Shown piece after piece: positions 30,269 through 38,617 of a stretch of 64,000 bases of DNA. Numbering within the stretch: position 1 is the first letter of the stretch; every line of letters starts with the position of its first letter. The notes under the pieces were generated by a model. It searched no databases. It had not been told where the DNA came from and saw only the letters and a program-made list of their open reading frames with translations. The position numbers and the translations under genes were made by a program. Source of the stretch: Candidatus Planktophila versatilis (GTDB lineage: Bacteria; Actinomycetota; Actinomycetes; Nanopelagicales; Nanopelagicaceae); assembly GCF_002288265.1 (NCBI RefSeq), contig NZ_CP016778.1, positions 682,001 to 746,000 on the forward strand, read 5' to 3'.

Positions 30269-30300
30269 GGGGCTCACTGGTTTGATTCCAGTCTCGTCTT
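30269..30300 (+). repeat. Degraded copy of the tRNA-Val 3' end (possible attachment-site relic)
   Basis: From the shared CACTGGTT onward, this segment aligns with the T arm and acceptor strand of tRNA-Val (29953-29977) with four mismatches in about 25 bases. No 5' half of a tRNA precedes it. It could be the far end of an old tRNA-targeted integration, or chance similarity to T-arm consensus. Confidence 0.45.
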
Positions 30301-30301
30301 C

Positions 30302-30859
30302 CTATCGCGCGTTGTGAACTTCCAGCCAGGTCGAACGAACCTTGTCCATATCTCCTTCGCCCTTAATCAGCTGCAGGAATTCATTGAAGCTTTTACCGCC
30401 GTCTTCTAAGTGCACGGTGAGGTGGGTTCGATATTTAAGAAAAAACTCGATATTTGATTGCACAGTTTCTACATAGAAAGCCGCAAGATCTCGCTCCTGA
30501 TCGGCTCTCCAATCCCCTGGCTTCATCAAAATTCCATGCGCAAAGGCGTTCATAATCGAAGCGCGATAAGAGCTGTTCTGCAGGCGATGATGAAAGCTAT
30601 CTACTGTTGCATCGAAATCTCGAATGAGATTGACATAGAGAACATCGTCAGGAAATCGCTTAGCAAGCTCTCCTGTAAACCAAATCAGTCGATTATCAGC
30701 TTCAATATGGTGTGCTGGATAGTCGAATCGTTTATCACCTAGATGAGCACTCAAAGATTCATGGGCTGCGGAGTAGTTAGTCAGATGCGATGAGGCCTCA
30801 ATAAAAGTCTTCGAGCCCGATCTTCCCGGACTTAAGACGAAGATATTCTTAAAGCGCAT
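30302..30859 (-). CDS. P-loop sulfotransferase-like protein
   Basis: A 185-residue protein. FVLSPGRSGSKTF near the N-terminus matches the 5'-phosphosulfate loop of PAPS-dependent sulfotransferases, and VNLIRDFDATVDSF matches the 3'-phosphate element (R-D followed by a Ser). It is short for the family (usually 250 or more), so it may be a minimal form. Substrate unknown. ATG at 30859 has AGGA about 7 bases upstream; the TTG two codons earlier is less likely. Its stop abuts the tRNA relic, placing it at the edge of an accessory block. Confidence 0.6.
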   Translation of the reverse strand: MRFKNIFVLSPGRSGSKTFIEASSHLTNYSAAHESLSAHLGDKRFDYPAHHIEADNRLIWFTGELAKRFPDDVLYVNLIRDFDATVDSFHHRLQNSSYRASIMNAFAHGILMKPGDWRADQERDLAAFYVETVQSNIEFFLKYRTHLTVHLEDGGKSFNEFLQLIKGEGDMDKVRSTWLEVHNAR

Positions 30860-30935
30860 GTTCAATCCTAAAACTAATGGTGTTGGAACTGATGAGGACT
30901 CGCCTAAGGATTTTTGATGCCCTTTTCATTGTTCC

Positions 30936-30963
30936 CAGATGCCAGAACGCAAAGTAGCATCTG
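30936..30963 (+). promoter_or_regulatory. Inverted repeat abutting the lysE start codon
   Basis: CAGATGC (30936-30942), 14 bases, GCATCTG (30957-30963), perfect 7-base arms, with the last base immediately before the ATG. It is placed to act as an operator or a translation-blocking hairpin. No Shine-Dalgarno sequence is visible in the loop. Confidence 0.4.
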
Positions 30964-31575
30964 ATGGTGATTGCATTTCTCCCAGGCTTACTGACTGGCC
31001 TCTCTCTCATCATCGCCATCGGCGCCCAGAATGCTTTCGTCATCCGGCAGGGCTTAGCTAAATCCCATGTCCTACTCGTGGTGGTTATTTGCGCAGCATC
31101 CGATGCACTGCTTATCTTCCTTGGCACGGGAGGACTTGGAGCTGTTATTCAATCGCAACCGCGCGCACTTGAAATCATTCGTTGGTTCGGCGTTGCCTAC
31201 CTCACCTTCTTTGGACTCAACACTCTGCGCAAGGTTTTCCGCCCCGGTGCTTTAAGTATTGAAGGCGAGACTTCAATTTCGCGCAAAGCTGCGATCGCAT
31301 CTGTGCTCGGATTTACTTTTCTTAATCCTCATGTGTATCTCGATACCGTTATCTTGCTTGGAAGTATTTCAAACCAATTCCATAGCGATCGCTGGTATTT
31401 CGCACTCGGCGCCGCTATCGGCAGCATCCTCTGGTTCTCAGCACTCGGTTTTGGAGCCCGCGCTGCTTCGCGGTTTATGACAAAGCCAATCTTTTGGAAA
31501 GTGCTTGATTACATCATTGCCAATGTGATGTTTGCGGTGGCAATCTTCCTGATCTTCTACGACTTTAAGGCTTAG
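30964..31575 (+). CDS. LysE/ArgO-family amino acid exporter
   Basis: A 203-residue membrane protein with about six helices. The family N-terminus is clear: FLPGLLTGLSLIIAIGAQNA followed by FVIRQGL; later FLNPHVYLDTVILLG is the conserved central motif. LysE exports lysine and arginine, ArgO arginine; which is exported here is unknown. No LysG/ArgP regulator is adjacent, but an inverted repeat touches the start codon. Converges with and overlaps the EamA gene by 11 bases. Confidence 0.88.
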   Translation: MVIAFLPGLLTGLSLIIAIGAQNAFVIRQGLAKSHVLLVVVICAASDALLIFLGTGGLGAVIQSQPRALEIIRWFGVAYLTFFGLNTLRKVFRPGALSIEGETSISRKAAIASVLGFTFLNPHVYLDTVILLGSISNQFHSDRWYFALGAAIGSILWFSALGFGARAASRFMTKPIFWKVLDYIIANVMFAVAIFLIFYDFKA

Positions 31576-32437
31576 CCCGCGAGATATAGAGAATTCCCGC
31601 AGCAACAATTGCAATGCCAAGATAGCTCTGGAGAACAAGACTTTCGCCAATAACTACTGCGGCCAAGATGGTGGCAGTTGCAGGCTCTGCTAAGACCACG
31701 GTTGCGGCCGTACTTGAATCAATTTTCTTGAGCCCTGATGTGAAGAGAAAATACCCAATAGCTGTGGGAACGAGTCCGAGCCATAGAACTGATAGACCAC
31801 CCTTAGTTGTGAGAATCCACTCTGGATTTTGGGCAAAAAGAAATGGCACGGTAATGAGCGCTGCCACACCAAATGAAGTCGCGGTCAACCAAATATCTTG
31901 CGCCCCTGCCGCTAGAGATTTTCGGCTAACAACATTAAAGACGGCAAAGCCAAACCCAGCGATTGCTGCCAAAAGAATCCCGAGTGGCTTAAATTCGGCA
32001 ATACCGTTTGCTGTGCCAACTAAAATGATTCCAAGGATTGTCACCGATGTGCCCAGATACCAACTCTTAGAAGGTTTTTCTCCCATCACTAAATAGGCGA
32101 CGATGGCAGAGAATGTGGGAACGCTTCCGAGTGCGGTAACGGTGGAGATCGCAATGCCGGTGATGTGAACTGCGCTAAAAAAAGTGAGTTGATAGCCCGC
32201 CACGCCAAAGCCGCAGATCAATAAGTCTCGCCTAGACATACGAATACTTCCGCGCTGTGAGCGCTGGATGTAAGCAAAGGCAAAGAGAAAGAGTGAGCCG
32301 CAGAGAAGTCTGGCGGCGCCCACAGCCAGGGGTGAAATATCTGGAACGCCTAGCTGCTGAGTAGTACCTGTGGTTCCAAAACAGAGTGCGGATCCTAGGA
32401 CTGCAAGAATTCCCATCCGCCTTGTTGAGGTGTTCAC
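31565..32437 (-). CDS. EamA-family (DMT superfamily) transporter
   Basis: A 290-residue protein with ten predicted helices in two EamA repeats (first from ILAVLGSALCFGTTG, second from LGILLAAIAGFGFAVFN). Such proteins mostly export amino acids or metabolites. The start is GTG at 32437, 6 bases after a TATTCT hexamer; ATG at 32416 is an alternative. Divergent from the semialdehyde dehydrogenase gene across 28 bases, so a link to hydroxyproline metabolism is possible but unproven. Confidence 0.85.
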   Translation of the reverse strand: MNTSTRRMGILAVLGSALCFGTTGTTQQLGVPDISPLAVGAARLLCGSLFLFAFAYIQRSQRGSIRMSRRDLLICGFGVAGYQLTFFSAVHITGIAISTVTALGSVPTFSAIVAYLVMGEKPSKSWYLGTSVTILGIILVGTANGIAEFKPLGILLAAIAGFGFAVFNVVSRKSLAAGAQDIWLTATSFGVAALITVPFLFAQNPEWILTTKGGLSVLWLGLVPTAIGYFLFTSGLKKIDSSTAATVVLAEPATATILAAVVIGESLVLQSYLGIAIVAAGILYISRAKP

Positions 32438-32443
32438 CTAGAA

Positions 32444-32449
32444 AGAATA
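32444..32449 (-). promoter_or_regulatory. -10-like hexamer for the EamA gene
   Basis: TATTCT on the minus strand, exactly 6 bases before the GTG start, consistent with leaderless transcription. No clear -35. Confidence 0.4.
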
Positions 32450-32453
32450 CTCG

Positions 32454-32459
32454 TAAGAT
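32454..32459 (+). promoter_or_regulatory. -10-like hexamer for the dehydrogenase gene
   Basis: TAAGAT on the plus strand, 6 bases before ATG at 32466. It lies in the same 28-base divergent gap as the opposing TATTCT. Confidence 0.4.
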
Positions 32460-32465
32460 TCGGCC

Positions 32466-33953
32466 ATGACATTTACCGCCGTTAAGCCAAGTGATGCATC
32501 CCCATTCGGAAGTCCTATCCATGAGAATTCAGAAGCAGAAGTCCGTGCCTTGATTTCTAAAGCACAAGAACAGGCTCACACTCTGGCTAATCTTTCACCG
32601 GCCAAGTCAGCTGCCTTACTTCGGGAAATAGCAGATGCGATTGAATCTCAGCGAGCTGCGCTCATTGAAAGTGCATGTGCTGAGACAGCCCTACCTGAAG
32701 GTCGCATCGGCGGCGAGATAACTCGCACCACAGTGCAATTCAAACTCTTTGCAGATTTTGTTGAAACTGGACGGCACTTAAGAGTTGTGATCGATAAGGC
32801 CGATGCCAACTACTCCCCTGCTCCGCGCCCAGATCTTCGCCGACAGAACCAACCACTCGGAGTCGTTGCCATCTTTGCAGCGAGTAACTTCCCACTCGCA
32901 TTCTCTGTTGCTGGTGGAGATTCCGCCTCTGCCATCGCTTCCGGTAGCGCTGTGGTTGCAAAAGCCCATCCTTCACATCCAAATACCTGCGCGATTATTG
33001 AAGGTGCTGTGAAAAGCGCTCTGACTAAATCTGGTTTATCTTCCGATCTCTTTGCAATCGTGCAGGGCACAAATCCTCAAATAACCCACTGGCTTGCTGG
33101 AGATCCCCGCATCAAGGCTGTTGGATTTACCGGCTCGGAAGCAGTGGGAAGAATCCTGCTCGATATTTCAGCAAAACGGGAAGTGCCGATTCCTGTCTAT
33201 GCCGAGATGGGAAGTCTTAATCCTGTCTTTGTCACATCTGCTGCAATCGGCGAACGCTCGGAAGAGTTAGCTAAAGGCTTAGTTGATTCTGCCCTCCTTG
33301 GCTCTGGCCAGTTTTGCACCAAGCCTGGACTCATCTTCATCCCTGATAACCAGAAGGAATTCCTTTCACAAATAAGTGCCCACCTAGCAACGCTGCAAGT
33401 CGGACCACTTCTCTCATCCTCAATCGCCAGCCGCTATGGCGCTGCTATCGCATCACTTGCACAAGCACCCAATGTGCAAGTCTTTTCTGCAAAAGCAACT
33501 GACAATGGTTTTGGCGTTACACCCACCATCTTCGTTACCGACTGGGCAACTGCGCAATCAACTCAGGGGTTACTAGAAGAGCACTTCGGTCCTACCACCG
33601 TGGTTATCACAGCTGCTGAAAAGGAGTTCGTGAAGATTGCTGGCGAACTGCAAGGACAGCTAACAGCCACCATTCATGGCAGTTCCTCTGATTCATTCAC
33701 TGAGTTACTTTCAATCTTGGCTCAAAAAGCCGGCAGGGTTATCTGGAATGCATTTCCCACAGGCGTTGCCGTCACTGAGGCGATGCAACACGGCGGGCAA
33801 TGGCCAGCATCATCAACTCACACAACGTCGGTTGGTATCGATGCCATCTATAGATTTATGCGCCCGGTCTCATATCAATCATTTGCGCAAGAGGTGCTGC
33901 CGCCAGCGCTCCAGGATGCAAATCCTTGGAAGGTTGAACAGCGAATTAACTAA
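32466..33953 (+). CDS. Aldehyde dehydrogenase, probable 2-oxoglutarate semialdehyde dehydrogenase
   Basis: A 495-residue NAD(P)-dependent ALDH. Catalytic residues: Asn141 in AASNFPLAFS, Glu247 in YAEMGSLNP, Cys284 in GSGQFCTKPG; cofactor loop GFTGSEAVG. The sequence style (AGGDSASAIASGSAVVAKAHP) matches 2,5-dioxovalerate dehydrogenases. With the epimerase, dehydrogenase and deaminase genes next door, it most likely oxidises the last hydroxyproline intermediate to 2-oxoglutarate. Its stop codon interlocks with that of the convergent epimerase gene (CTAA). Confidence 0.9.
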   Translation: MTFTAVKPSDASPFGSPIHENSEAEVRALISKAQEQAHTLANLSPAKSAALLREIADAIESQRAALIESACAETALPEGRIGGEITRTTVQFKLFADFVETGRHLRVVIDKADANYSPAPRPDLRRQNQPLGVVAIFAASNFPLAFSVAGGDSASAIASGSAVVAKAHPSHPNTCAIIEGAVKSALTKSGLSSDLFAIVQGTNPQITHWLAGDPRIKAVGFTGSEAVGRILLDISAKREVPIPVYAEMGSLNPVFVTSAAIGERSEELAKGLVDSALLGSGQFCTKPGLIFIPDNQKEFLSQISAHLATLQVGPLLSSSIASRYGAAIASLAQAPNVQVFSAKATDNGFGVTPTIFVTDWATAQSTQGLLEEHFGPTTVVITAAEKEFVKIAGELQGQLTATIHGSSSDSFTELLSILAQKAGRVIWNAFPTGVAVTEAMQHGGQWPASSTHTTSVGIDAIYRFMRPVSYQSFAQEVLPPALQDANPWKVEQRIN

Positions 33954-34954
33954 ACAATAAATCCGTTAGGAAATGGATCATTCTCATCTAACATCCAGGT
34001 TGATTCGCCCATAACCCAAGCACGGCCTGTAATCATCGGCACGATGGCATCGAAGTTACCGACCTTCGTGTGCTCTTTTACCCGTCCTTCAAAGTGGGAA
34101 CCAATCCATGATTCATTGATTAGTACATCGCCATCGCTAAATTCACCACGAGCCACCATTTGCGCGAGCCGGGCAGAAGTTCCAGTGCCACAGGGTGAGC
34201 GATCAAACCAACCAGGATGAATTGCCATCGCATTGCGCCAATGCAGCGGGCCTTGGCCACCAGGAGTTATGAAATCGATGTGATGACAGATTGCAATATC
34301 AGGGTTTTCCGGATGGACCGGTCTATTTTGTTCGTTGATTGCATCAGAGATTTGCAAGCCCAAATCTAAGAACTTCTGGCCATTTTCGCGTGTGAATTCA
34401 ATATTGACCCGCTCAATCGGAACTATGGCATAGAAGTTTCCACCATAGGCCATGTCATATTTGAGCTTACCCAGCCCTGGAACATCTACCTCTTGATCAA
34501 GTGCGTAGGAAAAAGAGGGAACATTTGTCATCGTGACATTTTTAGCTCTGCCATCTTCGATGGCGACATCAACGACGACTAAGCCAGCCGGGGTATCAAG
34601 TCGAATAGTTGTTACCGGTTCCACAATCTTTACCAGTTTTTTTTCCACCAACGCCGTTGCCACACCAATTGTTCCGTGGCCGCACATCGGAAGACAGCCG
34701 GATACCTCAATATAAATAACGCCCCAATCTGCATCAGGTCGGGTTGGTTTTTGTAATATCGCACCGCTCATAGCGCTATGGCCACGAGGTTCAAACATCA
34801 GCCATTGTCGCCAGTAATCCATATGCTCCATAAAGTGAAGACGCTTTTCAAACATAGTCGCCCCCGGAATTTCACCTATTCCGGAGGTAACAACACGAGT
34901 TGGCATGCCTTCGGTATGTGTCTCCACTGTGGTGACCGTACGAAGGCTCTTCAT
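33950..34954 (-). CDS. 4-hydroxyproline 2-epimerase (proline racemase family)
   Basis: Converts trans-4-hydroxy-L-proline to cis-4-hydroxy-D-proline. A 334-residue proline racemase-fold protein with both acid-base cysteines: Cys91 in MCGHGTIG and Cys255 in DRSPCGTGTS. Two cysteines indicate a racemase/epimerase rather than the trans-3-hydroxyproline dehydratase, which has Thr at the second site. Epimerase over proline racemase is inferred from the flanking pathway genes. It starts 9 bases after the deaminase gene. Confidence 0.9.
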   Translation of the reverse strand: MKSLRTVTTVETHTEGMPTRVVTSGIGEIPGATMFEKRLHFMEHMDYWRQWLMFEPRGHSAMSGAILQKPTRPDADWGVIYIEVSGCLPMCGHGTIGVATALVEKKLVKIVEPVTTIRLDTPAGLVVVDVAIEDGRAKNVTMTNVPSFSYALDQEVDVPGLGKLKYDMAYGGNFYAIVPIERVNIEFTRENGQKFLDLGLQISDAINEQNRPVHPENPDIAICHHIDFITPGGQGPLHWRNAMAIHPGWFDRSPCGTGTSARLAQMVARGEFSDGDVLINESWIGSHFEGRVKEHTKVGNFDAIVPMITGRAWVMGESTWMLDENDPFPNGFIV

Positions 34955-34963
34955 TTAAAAAAC

Positions 34964-35857
34964 TCAGCGACTCTTAAAGTATGCGAGTGCTACATCCATC
35001 TCGCGACGAATCTGCTCTTGCTCATGCTTCGGTAGTGGCAATCGAGGAAGTCGTGTTGGCCCGCCATATCGACCGACATGATCCATTCCCAACTTAATCG
35101 CCTGGATAAATTCCTTCTTTGAATCCCAGTGGAAGACATCGTGCAGAGCTGCATACATCGGCGCTGCTTCGGTGAACTTGCCCGCTATCGCCAAGTTGTA
35201 TAACTCCATAGATTCTTTCGGCAACGCATTAGGAAAACCAGCGATCCAGCCAGCGATGCCAGCTGTGGCAAGCTCTAGGAGCACATCATCGGCTCCAACA
35301 ATGACTTCAATTCTTGGCGCAAGTCGCTTTATCTGCCAGATTCTTCGCACATCTCCGGAAAACTCCTTGATCGCAACAACCTCGGGAACTTCATCGGCAA
35401 TTCTGGCGACCAGCTTTGGTGTGAGATCAACTTTTGTGTCGAACGGATTGTTATAGGCAATGATCGGCATGCCAACCACGGCGACAGCTTTGTAATGAGC
35501 GATGACTTCATCATCAGATGCCCGATAGGCATTGGGTGGAAGCAGCATGACCGCACCGGCTCCTGCCTTCTGCGCGTGCTCTGCCCACTTTCGGGACTCA
35601 CTCGCACCGTATGCAGCAACACCTGGAACCACGTTGAACCCTTTAGGCGCAGCCGCGATAGCAACTTCCAACATCTTTGCTCGCTCTTCTGGGGTGAGCA
35701 CTTGGTATTCACCTAGAGACCCGTTAGGAATAACACCATGAGTTCCATTTTCGGCAAGCCAAGCAACGTGCTCTGCATATTTGTCATAGTCAACAGAGAG
35801 ATCGGATTTAAAAGGTGTTGCTGTGGCTGTGAGAACGCCGTTCCATGGTTTCGTCAT
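34964..35857 (-). CDS. DapA-family enzyme, probable 1-pyrroline-4-hydroxy-2-carboxylate deaminase
   Basis: A 297-residue TIM-barrel lyase of the dihydrodipicolinate synthase family: NGSLGEYQVLTPEER, Tyr135 in IIAYNNPFD, and Schiff-base Lys164 in VAIKEFSGD. In this context the expected reaction is deamination and dehydration of pyrroline-4-hydroxy-2-carboxylate to 2-oxoglutarate semialdehyde. On sequence alone, a keto-deoxy-sugar acid dehydratase would also fit. It follows the FAD subunit by 22 bases. Confidence 0.88.
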   Translation of the reverse strand: MTKPWNGVLTATATPFKSDLSVDYDKYAEHVAWLAENGTHGVIPNGSLGEYQVLTPEERAKMLEVAIAAAPKGFNVVPGVAAYGASESRKWAEHAQKAGAGAVMLLPPNAYRASDDEVIAHYKAVAVVGMPIIAYNNPFDTKVDLTPKLVARIADEVPEVVAIKEFSGDVRRIWQIKRLAPRIEVIVGADDVLLELATAGIAGWIAGFPNALPKESMELYNLAIAGKFTEAAPMYAALHDVFHWDSKKEFIQAIKLGMDHVGRYGGPTRLPRLPLPKHEQEQIRREMDVALAYFKSR

Positions 35858-35879
35858 GGGAGAAAGTTATCTCCTAACC

Positions 35880-37214
35880 TCATTTAATACCATCGGCTAG
35901 CGCCCCGAGTGAGATAGGAGTGGCAATCGGTCTATTGCTATAGCCAATTCGTTCAAGATCTGTGACTTCGCAGTGGGTCTGACTTGCGATAATTTCACTC
36001 ACATTGCGAGAACAGATTCGACCCTGACACATCCCCATGCCGGCCCGAGTAAATAACTTAGAAGTTCTTGCGTCATTGGCTGATAGCTCTGTAACCGAGG
36101 CACAGATTTCACCGAGTGAGACCTCTTCGCAACGACAGATGTTACTTTCCGGCGCTATCCAACCCTGCCAGCCATTACCCACGGGATAACTCACTTGTAG
36201 AGCTGTCGCAAATTTCTGCGATCGATATCGAGCAAAGTGCAAGCGCAGCGGGATGGAAAGACTGAGAGCTGACAGCGCTGCGATGCGACCTTCGATCAGC
36301 GCTAAGTCAGCCCCGCCAATTCCGGTGGCTTCTCCAGCAATCCAAATATTTTTTGCCGAACTTCGCTGTTCACCGTCGACGGCAAAGATAACTGTCCCGT
36401 CACGGTCTACCACCTGCTTGCACCCGAGGATTCCACCTAATGTGACATCGGGAGTAAATCCCCATCCCGCGGCAATGACATCACAGGCAATCTCTGATTC
36501 CTTTTGCTTGATTCGCAACTCTGAATCTATCTTTGCAATAGTTGCACTTTTTCCATCAAAGGCAACTACTGCGCGACCAAAGCTCACCTTTAACTTGTAC
36601 TGAGCTATTTTTCTAGCGTAATAAATCAGCTCAATTGATTTCTGTGGATTAAGTAGCAGCGCCAGTGGCGATTTAAGCCAGCGAAACGGTGAATGGGCCT
36701 CAATAATTCCGGCAACATCTGCTCCCGCAGCGGCGAGTCCGACTGCAACCGGCAAGAGAAAAGGACCTGTTCCTGTAATCAGAATCCTCTGCCCGGCAAT
36801 CACGTTGTGACCTTTGAGAAGTGCTTGCGCTGCACCAGGTGTCATGACTCCTGGCCGCTCCCACCCAGTGAAAGGAATGGCGCGATCGTGGGCGCCGGTT
36901 GCAAGAATGACTTTTTCAACTGTTATTGATGATTCAATCCCAGCGGCAAGATAGTTGAGAGTAATTCCATTTTCATTGTGAACTGCGCTCCAGATCTGGG
37001 CACCACTGATGTAAGTGATCTTCTCATTTTCATGAAGAGCTCTAAAGTATTTGGCTGATCGCCCAGATTTATATCCCTCCACCTGCGACAAATGTCTCCA
37101 GTACTGCCCACCAGGACGTGGGGCCGAATCAATGACCACTACCTGCTCATTGTTCTCAGCCACTGTCATGGCAGCTGCCAGACCTGCCGGGCCAGCACCA
37201 ATAATCGCAATCAT
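35880..37214 (-). CDS. D-hydroxyproline dehydrogenase, FAD/BFD-type alpha subunit
   Basis: A 444-residue HcnB/OoxA-like flavoprotein. The N-terminal Rossmann FAD motif is IIGAGPAGLAAAM, a second dinucleotide motif is ILITGTGPFLLPVA, and a C-terminal BFD-like [2Fe-2S] domain has NICRCEEVSLGE and GMCQGRICS. With the small ferredoxin-like protein and the DAO-type subunit it would form a membrane-linked heteromeric dehydrogenase oxidising cis-4-hydroxy-D-proline. The ATG overlaps the upstream gene by four bases. Confidence 0.87.
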   Translation of the reverse strand: MIAIIGAGPAGLAAAMTVAENNEQVVVIDSAPRPGGQYWRHLSQVEGYKSGRSAKYFRALHENEKITYISGAQIWSAVHNENGITLNYLAAGIESSITVEKVILATGAHDRAIPFTGWERPGVMTPGAAQALLKGHNVIAGQRILITGTGPFLLPVAVGLAAAGADVAGIIEAHSPFRWLKSPLALLLNPQKSIELIYYARKIAQYKLKVSFGRAVVAFDGKSATIAKIDSELRIKQKESEIACDVIAAGWGFTPDVTLGGILGCKQVVDRDGTVIFAVDGEQRSSAKNIWIAGEATGIGGADLALIEGRIAALSALSLSIPLRLHFARYRSQKFATALQVSYPVGNGWQGWIAPESNICRCEEVSLGEICASVTELSANDARTSKLFTRAGMGMCQGRICSRNVSEIIASQTHCEVTDLERIGYSNRPIATPISLGALADGIK

Positions 37215-37474
37215 TTGCTGCTCACAATCTGATCATCCTGTTGGATTTCGACCAGACATGCTCTTTGATTTGCAACACCGTTAACTACAACTACGCAATC
37301 AAAACAAACGCCAATGCCACAGAAAATCAGCCTCGGTTCGTTATGAAAGCGAGTTGTTCGCAGCTCTCGCACGCCAGATGCCATCAGCGCTGCCGCAATC
37401 GACTGACCCTGCGCACCTTCATAACTATCTCCGTTGAAGGTAAAGGAAATCTCGCCACTGAAATTGTTGCTCAC
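37211..37474 (-). CDS. D-hydroxyproline dehydrogenase, small [2Fe-2S] gamma subunit
   Basis: An 87-residue ferredoxin-like HcnA/SoxA protein. Cluster ligands are FCGIGVCFDCVV followed by a fourth Cys in NQRACLVE. It would pass electrons between the two flavin subunits. It overlaps both neighbours by four bases, so the three subunits are translated in a coupled chain. Confidence 0.88.
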   Translation of the reverse strand: MSNNFSGEISFTFNGDSYEGAQGQSIAAALMASGVRELRTTRFHNEPRLIFCGIGVCFDCVVVVNGVANQRACLVEIQQDDQIVSSK

Positions 37475-38613
37475 AACAAGACCTCAGCAAATCTCTTCGG
37501 TGAGAAAGCAGCTGGGTCCATAAATGATGGGCGACCAAGGATGGTGTCGGTGATTAGGGCAGCCGATCCCGGTGCAAGTCCGATTCCGGCTCCTTCATGT
37601 CCGGCGGAATGCCACAATCCTTTTACTTTGTAATCTTCACCGATCAAAGGAAGATGATCTGGTGCATAAGGTCTAAAGCCGCGATAGACGCGCAGGAGTT
37701 GGACATCGCGCAAGATAGGAAAGAGCGATGTTGCCTGGGAAGCTAGCTTGCGCACGATCTCGTAATTCATGGTGGAATCAAAGCCAACTCGCTCACGACT
37801 TGCTCCAATAAGAATGGTTCCGCTGCGAGTTCCCTCTACCACCGTACTGGTCTGTAAATCGGCATCACTGCTGGCCACATTGACTACATAGTCTGAGTCA
37901 TAGACCTTATGGAATATATATTGCGGGGCGGGTTCGGTTACCAAGATAAATCCACGTCTGGGTGCAACAGGTAAATGTGATCCCGCAAGAGATGCTATTT
38001 CTCCCGCCCATGTGCCAGCTGCATTGATAACAATCGGCGCCGAATACTCTCCAGTGCTCGTCTTCACACTCTTTATCGAGTCATCAGCGATAGTGAAACC
38101 AAGAACTTTGGAACGCATCACGAGCTCTCCACCTCGGGCAATCACGCTCTGAATAATGCGAGCCGCAGCAAGCATTGGTTGGCACTGAGCGTCCTGCGGA
38201 TAGAAAACTCCTGATGAGAGTTCTGGATGCAGATACGGTTCCAGTTCATGAAGCCGCTTGGAATCAAGCTTTTCAGTGACAACGCCATGCTCTGACTGAG
38301 ATCGCGCCAGCGCCATCAGCTGTGAATCATCTGATCGTGCTACCACCACACCGCCCTTGGCTTCTAACTCAAAGGAATCTCCGACATCTTCTTGCATCTC
38401 AAACCAAAGATCACGAGATCTCAGCGCAAGAGTGAGCTCAGGACCAGGATCTTTATCTGAAACAAGAATGTTTCCTTCACCTGCTCCAGTTGTTCCACTA
38501 GCTACCGTGCCCCGGTCGATGATCAATACTTTGAAACCAGCATTAGTGAGCGATAGCGCAGCGCACGCACCAACGATTCCAGCACCGATAACAATTGCAT
38601 CTGGGTTCTTCAT
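37471..38613 (-). CDS. D-hydroxyproline dehydrogenase, DAO-type beta subunit
   Basis: A 380-residue FAD-dependent oxidoreductase of the D-amino acid oxidase/glycine oxidase family, with AIVIGAGIVGACAALSL, the ADP-binding N-terminus, and RGFRPYAPDHLPLIGE with GHEGAGIGLAPGS at the C-terminus. It is the likely substrate-oxidising subunit. It begins 4 bases after the HIT gene stop, so HIT and the hydroxyproline genes appear to be one transcript. Confidence 0.88.
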   Translation of the reverse strand: MKNPDAIVIGAGIVGACAALSLTNAGFKVLIIDRGTVASGTTGAGEGNILVSDKDPGPELTLALRSRDLWFEMQEDVGDSFELEAKGGVVVARSDDSQLMALARSQSEHGVVTEKLDSKRLHELEPYLHPELSSGVFYPQDAQCQPMLAAARIIQSVIARGGELVMRSKVLGFTIADDSIKSVKTSTGEYSAPIVINAAGTWAGEIASLAGSHLPVAPRRGFILVTEPAPQYIFHKVYDSDYVVNVASSDADLQTSTVVEGTRSGTILIGASRERVGFDSTMNYEIVRKLASQATSLFPILRDVQLLRVYRGFRPYAPDHLPLIGEDYKVKGLWHSAGHEGAGIGLAPGSAALITDTILGRPSFMDPAAFSPKRFAEVLL

Positions 38614-38617
38614 CTAC

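Noticed and set aside
30220-30300. A second functional tRNA gene downstream of tRNA-Val
   Set aside because: Only the T arm and part of the 3' acceptor strand are recognisable; no matching 5' acceptor, D arm or anticodon arm was found.
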